From positions 310,001 through 374,000 of the forward strand of contig JAFEKR010000006.1 of assembly GCA_019022495.1 (NCBI GenBank): 64,000 bases of DNA. The letters run 5' to 3'. Below, piece after piece: positions 1 to 12,369 of the stretch (its first letter is position 1; each line of letters opens with the position of its first letter). The notes beneath the pieces were generated by a model. It did not search any database. It was not told the origin of the DNA and saw nothing but the letters and a program-made list of their open reading frames with translations. Made by a program: the position numbers and the translations under genes. This DNA comes from Epichloe hybrida (Eukaryota > Ascomycota > Sordariomycetes > Hypocreales > Clavicipitaceae).

Positions 1-1
1 C

Positions 2-2728
2 AGCAGCAAGGCCCGCCGATCAACGCTGGATTCCTTGTCGAGACCACCTGTCATCATAACCACAACGCAACTGGAGCGGCCACACCCATCTTCATCGTCT
101 TCTCACGCCTCTAATGGACGCTCTGGAAGCCCAATGAGAGACGATTACCGTGCATCTGATGGCCAAGTTTTCTCACAACCGGCTTCTTCTATCCGATCTC
201 GAAGTTCAGCACGGCCCTACCATGCCGCGACCTCGAGTGCCGATTTTGGCCGACACCGGGAGAGAGGAGAGGGCCATCTCAGCTCTCATGACCTCGAAGC
301 TTACCGCAGCTCTCGGCCATCCGTCGCTTACCCTAGTGACCCAAGACACAGCATGGCAGCTATCGACTACGGCGACGAGGGCTACCAGTACACCAATGCT
401 GGAGAATTGGTCAAGTACGACCTAGATCAATCGAAGCCATGCCGCCCATCAAGACGGCAGGATAGCCTTGACAGGGGCTACTATCGCCCCAACGTCAACT
501 ATGACGCTGATCGGAGGAATTTCAATGTCGATACCAGCCACGATCTGAACCGCCCACCAAACGGAGCAAGTCGACAGCCCGAAGCAAGAGGCGGGCCCCC
601 TCCTTCTACCCGAGGATTTGACAAGATCAATCGCGGTTATGATTCCAGGGATGTGCCGCCCGCAGTTCCGATTCCTCCTTCCCCAACTTCGACAGCGCCT
701 CAGCCTGAGAGGCCAAGAAGCGCCAGTGGTAGACGGCCACGCCCTCTGTCCCTACATCAAGAAGGTGGCCTGCGCTCGACACACCATGATGAATACTACA
801 GAAGCCGAGAGGACGAGCGCACCATGCGAGACTTGCGTGACCGTGACCATGACCGAGATCGAGACTATGAACGCCGTCCACAACCTCCTCGGTACCAGGA
901 TGACGGCATCACATCCCGTGGATTCGGTATCCGCACCGACCTTCTGGGCACTCCGTCAGAGGCTAGAGACCGCTGGCATGCCGCGCGACTAGACGAACCA
1001 CGTAAGAGGTCGGATGAAGAGCTCCTCTACAGTGTCGACAAAGACAATGATAGCCGTCGTCGAAGCCGGCAGCCTCCCACAGACGACTCAGCAGGTCGAA
1101 GACAAGATGGGCGACCAGGGATCGAGGAGAGTAAAGATCGACGAGAACGCTCTCGAGTCCGCGACTCTCTGGCCAATGGGCTAGGGGCTGTGGCCACTGC
1201 TGTGGGTCTGGCACCTGTGGGCTTCAAATCGCAGGACAAAAGAGAAAGAGACCACCAGGTCTCTCCCATGGTGATGCCACGGCGACGCAGTCCCCCGGAG
1301 GAACGCGACGCCCGAAAGGAGGATCCAAGGGGCGTCCAAGGGAGAGTGCAAGAGACGGGTCAATTATACGAAAGGTCACGTGAGCCAGCCCGAGAAAAGG
1401 AGTCGATTAGGGAGAATGGACCGTTGATGATTCGCGAGAAAGATGCGGCACAGGAAAGAGACCCGCTGCGCGACATAATCCGGGAGAAGGGAAACATCAA
1501 AGAAAAGGACCCTGTTCGGGAGAGGGAGTTCATTCTCGAGAGAGAACCCGTTCGTGAGAGAGAATATACCAGAGAGAAAGAGATTGCCAGGGAAGATGCC
1601 AAAAACTTTGCCGAACCCGTTCGTCGGCCCCTGGCGCATGCCCGAACAAATGGCGAACCGACGCGACAGTCGGGATCCGACTCGGACGATACGAAAAGGT
1701 CTCGACGACGCCGAACATCCAATGCCTTCAATCCAAATGATGCCTCTGACTTGAAACAGTTGAAAGAGCAACTCGCTTCCATGGACGACGCCGATAGGCG
1801 CAGGGAGAAGGGCGCCGAACGACCCATGGCATCAGGAAAATCACGAGTCCGCTCACGATCTCCATCCAAGGACCGAGCCTCCTCGAGTGGGTCACCAAGA
1901 GCCGCCTCACGGGAGGAATTCGGAGACGAGCCTCGCGGCCGTGGGCTTGCTGGGCCCGACTCTGATGGCAGGCAAGTACGGGTCGTGTCCCCCCCAAAAG
2001 AGAAGCCTGACGGGAAGCCACTCAAGGGCATTCTTAAGCAGCCCAAGGTCAGCTTTCCAGAAGAGGATAACCCGGTCCGAGAGGGTGTAGCACCTCACAA
2101 AGAAGACAAGAAGCTGAAGGAGGCTCCCCCTGGTGCGCGGTGGACCAAGATCAACCGAAAGATTGTCAATCCCGAGGCATTGACCGTTGGTAAAGAGAGA
2201 TTTGAAGTGCGTGATGATTTCGTCATTGTTCTCCGTGTCCTGAGCAAGGAAGAAATCCAAGCATATGCAGCAGCGACCCAGGTCTTGAGAGGTAAGCATG
2301 GAACAAGTCCAGCGTCTAAAGAGTGAACGTCTCACCAACATCAACTTATTTTAGAACGACGACGCAACAAGCACGATGGAGACAAGGACAAAGATGATGA
2401 TGGCGGCAGGGACCGTGAGCGGGACCCCGACCGGGACCGCAGCCACGAGGATGACGATGGCGAAGATGCGGAGCGCCTTCGTCGTCAACGTCGTCACCGT
2501 GACAGCGAGGAGGGGGAGGACGACGAGGGTCGAGAGCGGCAAAGAGAGCGGGAACGGGATCGCAAGCGTGACCATGACCGCGAGGATGATCGCCGAAGAC
2601 ACCACAGACGAGATTTAGATGAAGACGACGACGAATCTCAGTCCAAGGACTTGGACAATCACCGACACCATCACCATGATGCCCGATCGTTCAAGGAAAG
2701 AGAGCGCGAGCTAGAGGCGAAAGAGTAG
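2..2728 (+). CDS. Low-complexity protein with conserved C-terminal block (DUF8035-like), 5' partial
   Basis: The frame is open to the left edge, so the N-terminus is outside the window; about 887 residues are visible. Two exons: 2-2291 and 2355-2728, joined over a 63-nt intron (GTAAGC..TTTTAG) that splits a Glu codon. Most of the protein is disordered and rich in Arg, Asp, Ser and Pro, with a run of REKE/RERE-type repeats around residues 450-520. The only folded-looking part is near residues 708-765, beginning GARWTKINRKIVNPEAL and including FEVRDDFVIVLRVLSKEEI; I associate this block with the fungal family DUF8035. After the intron comes an Arg/Asp/Glu-rich tail with a His cluster, ending at TAG 2726-2728. 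The charged RD/RE repeats resemble nuclear RNA-associated proteins, but that is only an inference. It converges on GWT1. Confidence 0.75.
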
Positions 2729-3121
2729 GAATTGGGGGGCGGAGGGGGAAACACATTTTCGGTGCTGATAAGACTCCCATGTATTATTCTTCATGTAACG
2801 ATTTATTTGTGTTTTTCTATTTCAAAAAAGGGCCGGTTGAAAATTGCGCCGAGTTACACTCATGTCGGGGTTATTACGAACAAGGGGATCATCACCGCTC
2901 GTGTTCATCTTGCATTCGAACCTATCTGTTCACCTTTACTTACTAGGACTCGCATGTACGTGGACCAGCCATTGTACCTGACACGGCTGTTCAACAGGCC
3001 AATTTATTGCCCAGCGGGATTCAGCCAAGCACATGGATTAGGAATTCATTATAAAAATTTAACATGACTTGGTCCAAAAAAAAAAAAAAAAAAAAAAAAA
3101 CCTCTACGTCTAGATTCACCT
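2729..3121. other. Intergenic, convergent 3' ends
   Basis: This 393-bp stretch lies between the stop codons of the left-edge gene and GWT1. It should hold both 3' UTRs. The only notable sequence is a run of about 24 A residues at 3077-3100. I see no gene. Confidence 0.6.
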
Positions 3122-4727
3122 TTACAGTTTGATAGATACATCATAATGATCCAAAAGGAGGGCCACGGTCGTCACAGCCCCCATGTAAGCCAGCATGATG
3201 GCCATGGTCTCCACGGGCGTAGAGTGCAGCGTCTTGACCGTCATGTTGACCAGGCCCGTCAGCAGATTTGCCACGAGGAAGACGGCGAGGCCATTTCGAT
3301 TATAGGCCCTGAGCACAGCGCTCGTGGCGGTGCGGACGGCTTCTCTTTCCGCCTTGCCGTCCTGGGCATTGTAGGTGGCGGGGAAGAAGATTGTGTCGAT
3401 GGCGCAGCACGCCAGGATCTGCATGGTGTTGAAGGCCGCTACCCAGAGGACGTAGGGGAGGTTGGCCATTCGCCGGGAGACGCTGAGGCCGAGGCCGAAG
3501 GAGTAGGACGTGGTGAGGAAGTAGAGGGCGGACCAGATGGCGGCCCGGACGGCCATGGTCATGAGGAGGGTGTTTCGCTGGACGCCCGCCGAGACGTTGC
3601 TGCTTGTGCGCGGGTTGATGCTGCGCGGCATGATGAGCATGCCCAGGTCCTGGCCGGCGAGGAAAATGGCCAGGTAGCCGAAGAAGCTGAAGATGCCCTC
3701 GCGGTTCATGGAGAGCAGGTCGACGCGCGGCGCGGCCAAGACGTAGGCCTTCAGGGGCGTCTTCTCCAGCAGCACCTGGTAGATGCCGCTGACGAGGAGG
3801 GCGAGGGCGGCGTACGAGGGCACGTAGCGCAGGACGGACTGGAAGGTGGCGACAAAGGGCGGCAGGAAGCCCAGCGTGAAGAAGAAGTTCCAGTGGACGC
3901 CGTACTCGGTGACGTGTTCTGCGTAGTCGAGGCCCTTGACGCTGAGGAAGCGGATGACGCCGAGGACGAGCAGCGGGATGGAATGTCGGGCCGAGTGGAC
4001 GAGGCGCCGGAAGAGGGACATGGGCTTGCCTGAAGCTCGCTCCTTGAGGACAGGCCGCGCCGCGACCACGCCGGCCGTGAAGACGAAGGATCCCACGCCC
4101 ATGTCCATGAGGGAGGTGCCCCACGTTTCGACTTTTGCGAACCGTCGCGGGAACAGGCGGAAGTCGACGGCCAGGATGCTCAGGCACGTCATGATCATCA
4201 TGGCGCCGCGGTAGGATGTCAAGAACGGCTTGATGGGGATGACGTCGAGCTGCGACGAATTCGACGACGACGACGACGACGACAGGCTGGCGGCAGACGC
4301 ACGAGGAAGTGTCTTCATCTTCTTCCTGCTGCGCCCGTCCGAGGCGGCATCATGTACACGGATGCCACCGGCGCAAGGAGGAAAACAATCAGAAGCACCG
4401 GCGTGCTGGCATACAGCGTCGTCGCGAGCAGGAACGCGCCCACATTAAGGAGGAAATCGACCGCATAGCTCAGCAGGGAGGGCGGCTTGAAGAAGGACTG
4501 CCGCGCCTGGAGGGCGGACCAGAGCAGAATGGCGACCTGCGAGGACGAGAAAAGTTGTCCGAGGAATCAGTACTCGATGCGCCGGGAGCGAGAAGGAGAG
4601 GGAAGCGCTCAAAGATTGGCCAACGAACCGGCGCAACGGCCGTGACGGCAGCGATTTCCGACACGGGACCGCCGGAAAGGTTGGACACAAAGTCCTCCTT
4701 TTGTTGCTTGTAGCTTGGATCTGGCAT
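3122..4727 (-). CDS. GWT1: GPI-anchored wall transfer protein 1 (inositol acyltransferase), with a frame break
   Basis: Gwt1/PIG-W acylates the inositol of GlcN-PI in the ER during GPI-anchor synthesis. Exon 1 (4727-4629, 33 aa) starts [20 protein letters not shown], a typical Gwt1 N-terminus. A 92-nt intron (4628-4537) follows. Exon 2 resumes at 4536 with [18 protein letters not shown] and membrane segments, but this frame stops at TGA 4317-4315. The rest of the protein (4318-3122, including the hallmark [20 protein letters not shown] and about ten membrane segments to the C-terminus) is in another frame; the two frames overlap around 4316-4350, in a poorly conserved linker. One added base or two lost bases would explain it. 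The complete length, about 500 aa, fits the family. A sequence error or a real mutation are both possible; no acceptable second intron was found. Confidence 0.9.
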
Positions 4728-7700
4728 GACGGGAAGCTGTCTGTTTATTCACCCATTGTGGTCGGTCGGCAACCAGGTGGTGGGGATGCTGTTGAAAGGG
4801 ACAACTCCAGATTGAAGAAGCCACGATGTCGTCTTGTCCGTCAGTCAGCCTCGTTCTCGTCCCCACCCAAAGCCATCCAATCCATCCAATCAAAGGGCCA
4901 TTCGAAGGGCTGACAGGGTTCCCCCACTTTTGCCTCGCCATCTTGCGCTTCGGTGACTTTCCACCGCCTGCCAAGTTAGGACTCAGAGGCTCCACCCCGG
5001 ATGCGAGACGAACAACTTGGCTGGAGCCGAGATTTGCCGCGTCACGTGTGCCCGCTCCAACTGATGATCGGCACCGACTTACCTCTACATACCTAATGTA
5101 GGCTGCCGGCGCGGCATCTACGGCCTCTGGTTCGTTGCCGAGGACTCGCGGCGTTGAACATGCCTTAGCGGTAGTCTCTCAACCAATTGTAATCCTCAAT
5201 TACCGTCCGTCAGAACGTGCTCGGGGCAGTTTTGCCAAGGAGCGTCCTTTGCTCATTGAGCGAGGGACGGGGCAAAACGCATTGAACCCGGGACTCTGAG
5301 CGTGTAAAGCATCATGTGTAAGTGCTGTGTAAGTGCTGTGTAAGTGCTGTGCTGACCTGCAATCCGGGCGTTTGGTGAGAGCCGTGTCGCTGCGACAAGC
5401 CCGTTATTAGTAACAGGGTGAGGTGATCTAGCTGTGCGTTGCGTGCTTGCCGGTACCGAGTATAACATTGTCACGCCACAATTCAAACTCACAAAAGGGG
5501 GTCATCTTACTACATAGATATCCTTAACACACTCTATAACCTCTCTTCCATTGCTCGCTGCCTTCTAGGATCCGAGTGGAACTCCATGCGATCGACGGTG
5601 CATCTGTGGCATATCCTGTACAAAGCTTCCCGAAAGGATTCGCACGTCATCCATCACAGGAAAGTGTTGCATCAGAACCCCAGTCCAACGAAGACCTTGA
5701 TTGTGCAGGCCTCGAATCGCCTTGATGAAGAATTCGAACCAACCAGCTAGAGCTGATGCAAGCCGCTGCAGGTGTCACACGCAGTGACACACTTGCAAGA
5801 GTTGCACTGCGTCCAGATGTATCTCTCCGCACATGATACAGGGGGGCGGCGGGCTGTCGGCTTCTTCTCAAATGGGCGTCTGAAACTTTTCGACGTAAAT
5901 CTAGCGTCAACTGCATGCATGTACTTCCCACCGTCCAAGGAACGAGCCCGTCGTACGCAATTCAACTCACATGCACATCAAGTCTGCTTGCCCCCCCTTC
6001 CCCCCTCTCATCCCCTTGCATTGTGCATCGGCTGGTTTGACTATCAGAGCATGCGCCGCTATACGGAATACAGACAGGAAAAGGCTCCAAGGAGGATGAA
6101 GCCAATGGACGAGGGGTAATCGTTGCTTTTATCTCGCTTCGTCCCGAGCAGCAGCGCCTTCAGCCACCGCTAGCGGGACGGCCTGGACCAGTATGTACAA
6201 AAGTAGCTTAAAACACCCATCGGCCGACTTCGTCTGTCAGCAAGCTAAGCTAGATTGCCGGTAGTGAGCGAGCAAATGACGATCGCCCCAGATGAACCAA
6301 CATTCATCCACTTCGCGTCACTCAAGTCCGTTTGCTTCCTCAGACGGCGACGGTCTACTAGGGATGGCTCGTTCTTTGATTGAATATGTAAGTTCTGTGA
6401 AAAATATCCGTGGCCACGACGGAATAAGTCGCCCGTTCAGTTAAGTCATGGGTGCGGAGGCTCAAAGGAATCGGCGTCAACAAACAAACAAGCAGCAGCA
6501 GTTCTGGTGCGGATTAGTTGGTTTTGAGACGGGAAGGCGGGGAGGTGCACTGGGGACAGTAGGGAGCTTGCAGGGGCTGATTCTGGAATGGAGGGGGCGT
6601 GTGCATAGAGTACAAGTCAGTGGGGGCATGCCCCGCCTTGCCTACCACTTTTAGCTTGCCGTCTTGAAATAGCAGCTTTGAGGTGAGCAAGTGTCTCGAC
6701 ATACCTGCATTAGTGCAAATGTACATGTACGCATTGTGCATTGAGTGTCCCCCCCCCTCCCCCCACAAACGCCACGGCAGCCATCCCATCGCGCCATGAT
6801 GAGCTATCAAATCGAACGTGTCGTTATCGGTTGACCTTGAGTTGAGCCTTTGAGTGATTCCTTGCTGCAATTCGTAGGAATAACATGGCTTATAATCCGA
6901 CTCGTCTCGCAAGCACATGCTGAGTGGCGCTGTTGCATTCGTCAGCAGCCATGGGCGTTGGCATGTACCCTTCCAGCGATGCCGATTACTAAATCTATGT
7001 AAACTTGTGAACGACGCCTGCCCCGGTCATTGCATGTACATGCATACAATGTAGAATGGTTCTTCTGTTGGTTCCATCCACGATCCGGGGTGGTGGTGTC
7101 ATGGTGCCGGTCGGTACATTAGCTCGGTAATACATGCATGTAGACCATGTCAAGTCATGGTACACACGCAATAACACGGGCCGATGCCAAGATTTGCTGA
7201 CGACCGGAGTTGGTGCCGACGCTGTGCATCACGCGAGCCGCCATCGAGACACTTTAGTCTCAATATCATGCAGCTGTATCACGCCCATTCTATTACCCAA
7301 TCTCACTTATCATCTCGTTGCATTCAATTGTTGGCGTATACTCGTGGTAAAAGCAGAAACGTCTCAACCAGCCAAAGAATCAATTACCTTCCTGCTGCAG
7401 CGCCGAGTGGTGGCCAAAATATTCGGCATGCACACCAGACGTCTTTTGCTCGGCCCAGTCTGTGATTGACCAAGAAGCTCCCTTAGAAAAATTACAGTCG
7501 AGTACCACATATCGACTCGATAGCCTTCAACTAAGCGAAAAGCATAGGAGTGCAAAAAATTCATGCCCGTCCGATCTATCTCAAATTGCTGTGACACTGG
7601 CCGTTACCTCATATACGAGGAAGCAGAAAACTTTTGTTAGCCCGAACCCTCTAAAATGACCCTTGACCACAGCTCCGTGCGGTTTCCGCGGTATTGAGAA

Positions 7701-8084
7701 CGGGAACAAACCCTTCCCCCTTTGCCAAAAAAAAAAAAAAAAAAAATCAGGCAAGAACGCAAATGCAAGGTAAAGAAAAAAACAAAACATCGCAGGTCAA
7801 AATGTATAGCCGCTTTGATAAAAAGGGTAAATAAAAAGAAAACAGATTACCCGTCCCCCTGTAGATTAGGTCGGAAAAGAACAAAACGCCAGATACGATG
7901 CAGGAGGCAAAGTTCTGTGAAGCCTTTGCCATCGACGGCAACCAAGTGCAGACGGTCTCAAAAACAGAAGCAATTGATAGTACAAAGCCATGTAGACAAT
8001 GGCAAATTGCTCCACGTGGAACCAAAGGATTCTTACAGTTTGCTGCATCGTCTGAATTTGGCTCATCAATTCAGAGAACCACAA
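4728..8084. other. Gene-free stretch upstream of GWT1
   Basis: These 3.36 kb include the GWT1 promoter and the 3' flank of the glycosyltransferase gene. Open frames here are short and lack recognisable domains or consistent codon use. There is an 11-bp triplet repeat at 5319-5351, short C- and A-runs (for example 7727-7746) and scattered CATGTACATG-type palindromes. I can support no gene or structured RNA. Confidence 0.5.
5319..5351. repeat. 11-bp tandem repeat x3
   Basis: Three perfect copies of TAAGTGCTGTG follow one another in non-coding DNA. Confidence 0.9.
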
Positions 8085-9854
8085 TCAGAATACCTCGGAG
8101 CTTCGCAAGCTTGTGTGGCTTTGTGCATCCGCAAAGAGCGCCTGTGAGACCCGAATCGGCATGTACGATGTGCTTGAGTCGTAAGCGGCATAGCCGCGCT
8201 TCTCCCACGACCTGTCGTCTCTCCATCCGACGGGCGTCTGTCGTCCCTTCTGACGGACGTTGTACCGGATCAAAGAGCCATTGCCGGGAGGTACCTTCAT
8301 CACAACGGATGGCTGAGGGACGGGCGCCAGTCGTTGCTCGTCATTCGTGTCACCATCAGCCCGGCTGCCCCAGGAAGTCTGCAAAGAAAGACCAGCGAGT
8401 CAACTCTGAGGCCCTACCCCGACGGTTTTAAGCGACGTGAGAACATACCATGTTGAGAGTGAAGAGGGCATACAGCTTGATGAGGCCATGCAGATAGCCA
8501 AATACAATTGATATTGGCAGGAACACAACATCGCTGGGATTGCGCCTGAACAAGCCCATCAATTTGACGACCTTTGTGAAAGCAAACATGAAGACGAATT
8601 GCGCCCAAAAGGCGTATCGGCGGTGCTCCATGTCCCGGTCAGCTGTGGCCCACCAACAGGATGCAAGAAGCAGTGGGTCCACAGCAAAGGCCAGCGAGGT
8701 AAATGTGGCAATGTGGAGCGCGTATGTGCACCACCATTGTTGACTTGTAGAATCACGATTAGCCGTGGACTTCCTTGCAGTGACATCAACACTCACCTCC
8801 AGACATGTCTCTCGGTCATCAGGCTGGTCCAGTTGCTCCTCCAGTTGCTGCGAGCCCAGCGGGAGCATTGATAGAGGAACTTGTGTCCATTTTCGAGGGT
8901 GGTCTCGAGCTCACATTCAGGATTGTACTGGATCCAAGTCTTCCACCGGTGGCTGACAAGCCAGCGGGTGACAAAATTGTCGTCGTCGGCGTTCAGAATC
9001 CAGTTCCTCCATTTCTCATTCTTGAACCCATGCAGAAACTCGTGGCTAGATAGGATCTCAGAGCGATATGCTCCGGTTCGGCCCGACATGCATGAGGTAC
9101 CTCCGTCGATTTTGTGGGTGGCAGATATTTCGAAATTTCGGCGTTCGATATAGGCGGCACCAAGCCAGTTCCATGTGCGGCTTGCCCATGAGCCAGTCCA
9201 CTCACGCCTCACTCGTTGACAGGTTCCAACCCCACCAATTTGGGGGTCTTGGAATGGGGCAAGAATCCATGGCAACATGGTCGAAGGCCAAGTCACATCG
9301 TCATCGGCCATGACGGTTATGGGTGTTTTGACCTTTGGCAACGCTTCACACACCTGGAGCCGTTTGTTCGCAATCGGAGTGTGAAGCACTCTTACATTGG
9401 GGTTGCCCAATGACTCCGCCAGGTGGTTCAATGCCTTGCTCTTGTCATGGGTTGTCACCAGAATGAGTTCCGCGGGCTGGCATGCGAGGATGCTCTGAAG
9501 TGAGGGCCGGAGTTCCTCGAAAGCATTGTGAATTGTAGGAATCACTACTGTCACGTCTCGATGCGTGAAGCTCGGTTTCACCGGAATCGGTTTCGATTTA
9601 TATGTCCAGTGACTCACACAGTGAACGAGAAGTCTGAGATATCGATTAATCCTGCCAATGGAAGCCAATGGTTAATAAAAGTTGTAATGACATGAATGTT
9701 TCAGCTAGGAGGGGGGAAAGAGGGCTTATGCTCACCAAAAGCACCAAAACACCCAACCCCAAAAGGTGGTGGAATACCAAAAGTCGAAGGATATCTCGAA
9801 GTGGCCAAGAGCGTTAGAAACGAGCGTTGCGACATGGTGCGAGAAGCGTTCCAT
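8085..9854 (-). CDS. Processive type-2 glycosyltransferase (fungal GT2, hyaluronan/cellulose synthase-like)
   Basis: Membrane GT2 of the fungal family that includes the GT2 needed for hyphal growth on surfaces in Zymoseptoria and Fusarium. Four exons: 9854-9736, 9651-8797, 8743-8449 and 8378-8085, with introns of 84, 53 and 70 nt and consistent phases, giving 520 aa. An N-terminal aromatic membrane segment (residues about 20-40) precedes the catalytic domain: VVIPT at 75-79, ADDDV at 155-159 (the nucleotide/metal DxD), GGTSCMSGRTGAY near 223-235, NADDDNF at 260-266 and QCSRW at 301-305, matching the D,D,D,QxxRW signature of processive enzymes. Three membrane segments follow. The hydrophilic tail (SWEKRGY.., about 97 aa) is the fourth exon. 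The polymer is unknown. An upstream in-frame ATG at 9935 is an alternative start. Confidence 0.88.
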
Positions 9855-10513
9855 GACTTTGCTTAGGGTTTCACTGTAGAAAAGCCAATGGTTGTTTCTG
9901 GACAGAACGAATGAGAGAGATGCAGAGGTATGCATGTGACGGCTTGATGTTGCCTCAACATGCGGGCGAGGTCAACAGAAGTCAGATACATAGGGCGTTG
10001 CTGTTGTCGTTTCGAAGCGAGAAAGAGGCCCCGGAGGCCCACGAGACGATCTCGGGACTATTCAAGTAGGCTATTTTTTCTTTTCTCGTTCGTTTCCTGG
10101 TAGTTTTTGTGCACGCAAGCGACCTCGGGCGAGGTGTCTGGTGCGATTTTTTTTTTTTTTTCCACCTCTTGCTTCACTTGTGCGGAAAGAGCAAACGAGG
10201 AGCCGCAAAATGTCGTTGGCCAAGCCACAGCTTCAACCGATTAAAGGCCAACAAGGTCTGCTCATATGCTCACTTGGACTAAGTATATGGAATCTGAAGT
10301 GAAAGCAGTGTATTTTCATCAACGGACTGATGGATTTAACAATGCAACAGAACCAGAGCTCGAGAGCGAGACTTGACCAAAGTACACCTCCAGTCGATGC
10401 AAGAAGAGGGAAGCCGATGTGATGAAATGGTACACCTAGCACACAGGATGCAAAACCAGCAGAAAGGAAAGAAGAAATTTGCAGGATAGAAGTTTTCATA
10501 GGAGAAAATAGAA

Positions 10514-10548
10514 GAAATGAAATGAAACGAAACGAAACGAAACGAAAG
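10514..10548. repeat. (GAAAC/GAAAT)n microsatellite
   Basis: A run of 5-bp units reading GAAAT then GAAAC, in non-coding DNA. Confidence 0.85.
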
Positions 10549-11454
10549 ACGCGATTAACCCAACCTGAGGTATGCCTTGTATGTTATTTAAACAACGACC
10601 AGAAACCCAGTTCTTAAGAGATGGGTGACGATTCTTCTTAATGTGGTTCATGAGGGAACATGGTCCTAGATAAATACATGGAGTAACGACCAAAAAAAGC
10701 CCATGTCATGTCATGCATGAACATGGAGAACCGAGAGGGTCCCAGACAAGGCAAATGCATGTGCACAAATATTCAGTGACAAAGAAGGCGACAAGTCCGT
10801 ACATGGAGCAAAACATCGACCCAAACTATTACTCGTGGTAAGGGCTCGCAGTCCAGCGGGGATGGGGTGGGATGGGGTGGGGTGTCCACGACGGCTGGAG
10901 GAGGGCGTGAAATGCTCAAAGGAAGGACCAACGCGCGGAGCACCTTCTTCTATGACCATCTCATCTCGACTGTCCCTCGCCTGGCCTGTGCAAGTGCTGC
11001 GCTGCGCTGCGCTGCGCTCCCCTCGCTGCAACATGCCACGGGTTTTGTTTTCTGCGATTGACTCTTTGACTTGTCTCACAGAGATAGATGCCTCGCGAAT
11101 GGACTGGAGCTCTGACCAGAACGTGACGCGATATCCCTCCGATCATATCAGCCCATCAGCCAACCGCGGGCCGAGCAAAAAAACTTGGCAATTGGGACCC
11201 CAGCTCCACGCCCATCCTCGCCCGTCAATCGTTTGCCGCTGGCGGGCGGGCGGCGGCCGGTCGATTTAGTCCCTGCGAATAAGACCTCGCCTGGCCCGAA
11301 AATCCATGATTGCACAAGGCTCCACGGATCAAGGCGAAGCCTCAGCGCGGGACATGATGAACTATTTTCCAACCTTCTGGCATTGATCAAACTCTGGCGG
11401 GCCTGGCAGTGTTTGCTTGCTTGCTTGCGAACAAAGGCCCTATCGCCCGGGCGT

Positions 11455-11502
11455 CGTGCCTCATGCCTCGTGCCTCATGCCTCGTGCCTCATGCCTCGTG
11501 CG
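11455..11502. repeat. 14-bp minisatellite, about 3.4 copies
   Basis: Unit CGTGCCTCATGCCT repeated without interruption, followed at once by TTTATATA, a TATA-box-like word; no gene start follows nearby. Confidence 0.9.
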
Positions 11503-12307
11503 TTTATATAGCATGTACGGAGTACGGAATATACGCAAATACATACATACGCCCGCCGCCCGGGGTCTTACAAGGGCTCAACCGTTGGTGCCACCTTCCC
11601 CACAAGCTTCTCCAACTATTACTCCATCTCAACGCTAGGTGGAAAAGAAAGACTGTCATTGAAAACAGGCAGCGGCTGGGACCGGCGACACCAGACACGA
11701 TAGCACGCCGAGTGGCGTCCAAAAGGCTCACGCTGATTTGACGTGGGCCCCAATTGACGCACACTACACCTGTCACTGTATTGTTGACATGTTGACGAGC
11801 GTCGACGAGCGTCGACGAGCTAGCTCGGTAGTGTTGCAAGACCGGACGCTTCTCAACAAGGAGTAGCGTAGCATAATAGCAGCATGGCGAAGCAACTGCA
11901 TCAAATACCACGGCCAAATGTGAGCTACCACCAACAGTAAGGGAAAGAGGGGGATGAAAAATTTCATCATTCAGACAGCGCCGAACGTCTCAGACTCATT
12001 GGAGGCATTGTTGGAGGGGGAAAAGAGACTACAAGATTTCGCATTGCCCAACCACTGATTGCAGTTCGCCGACTTATTGGCGGGCTGCTGAGAATGCCAC
12101 CCTCCCGTGCCGAAGCCAGCTGCTCGTGTTCGGTACGGAGTAGTCCGTAATTCGCTTCGAAATGCAACTCTGCTCCATCTCACGACGGTCGCCTTTATCG
12201 AAATAGGTGAATCAAGTCATAATACATGCTCCTGGCGCAAATTCCCCATATCAAAGCTCTGCGGGCCGCCTTGCGTGGAGTAAGATTCTTATCAAGCTTG
12301 CATCGCC

Positions 12308-12369
12308 GACCAACCAACCAGCCAACCAAACAAACCAATCAACCAAACCAATCAACCAACCAACCAACT
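12308..12369. repeat. CCAA-rich imperfect repeat
   Basis: Imperfect ACCA/ACCAATCA units fill about 60 bp of non-coding DNA. Confidence 0.8.

Noticed and set aside
3146..4187. Two open frames of 295 codons overlapping GWT1
   Set aside because: Low-complexity shadows (Asp/Gly/Glu-rich and Arg/Pro/His-rich) of the GWT1 exon.
4315..4400. A second intron in GWT1 to explain the frame break
   Set aside because: GT..AG pairs here give 34 or 43 nt in the wrong phase; the phase-correct 38 or 47 nt ones are too short, lack a branch site and remove conserved residues.
11455..11502. CRISPR-like array among the tandem repeats
   Set aside because: Units are contiguous with no spacers; the same holds for the other minisatellites, and the genome is fungal.
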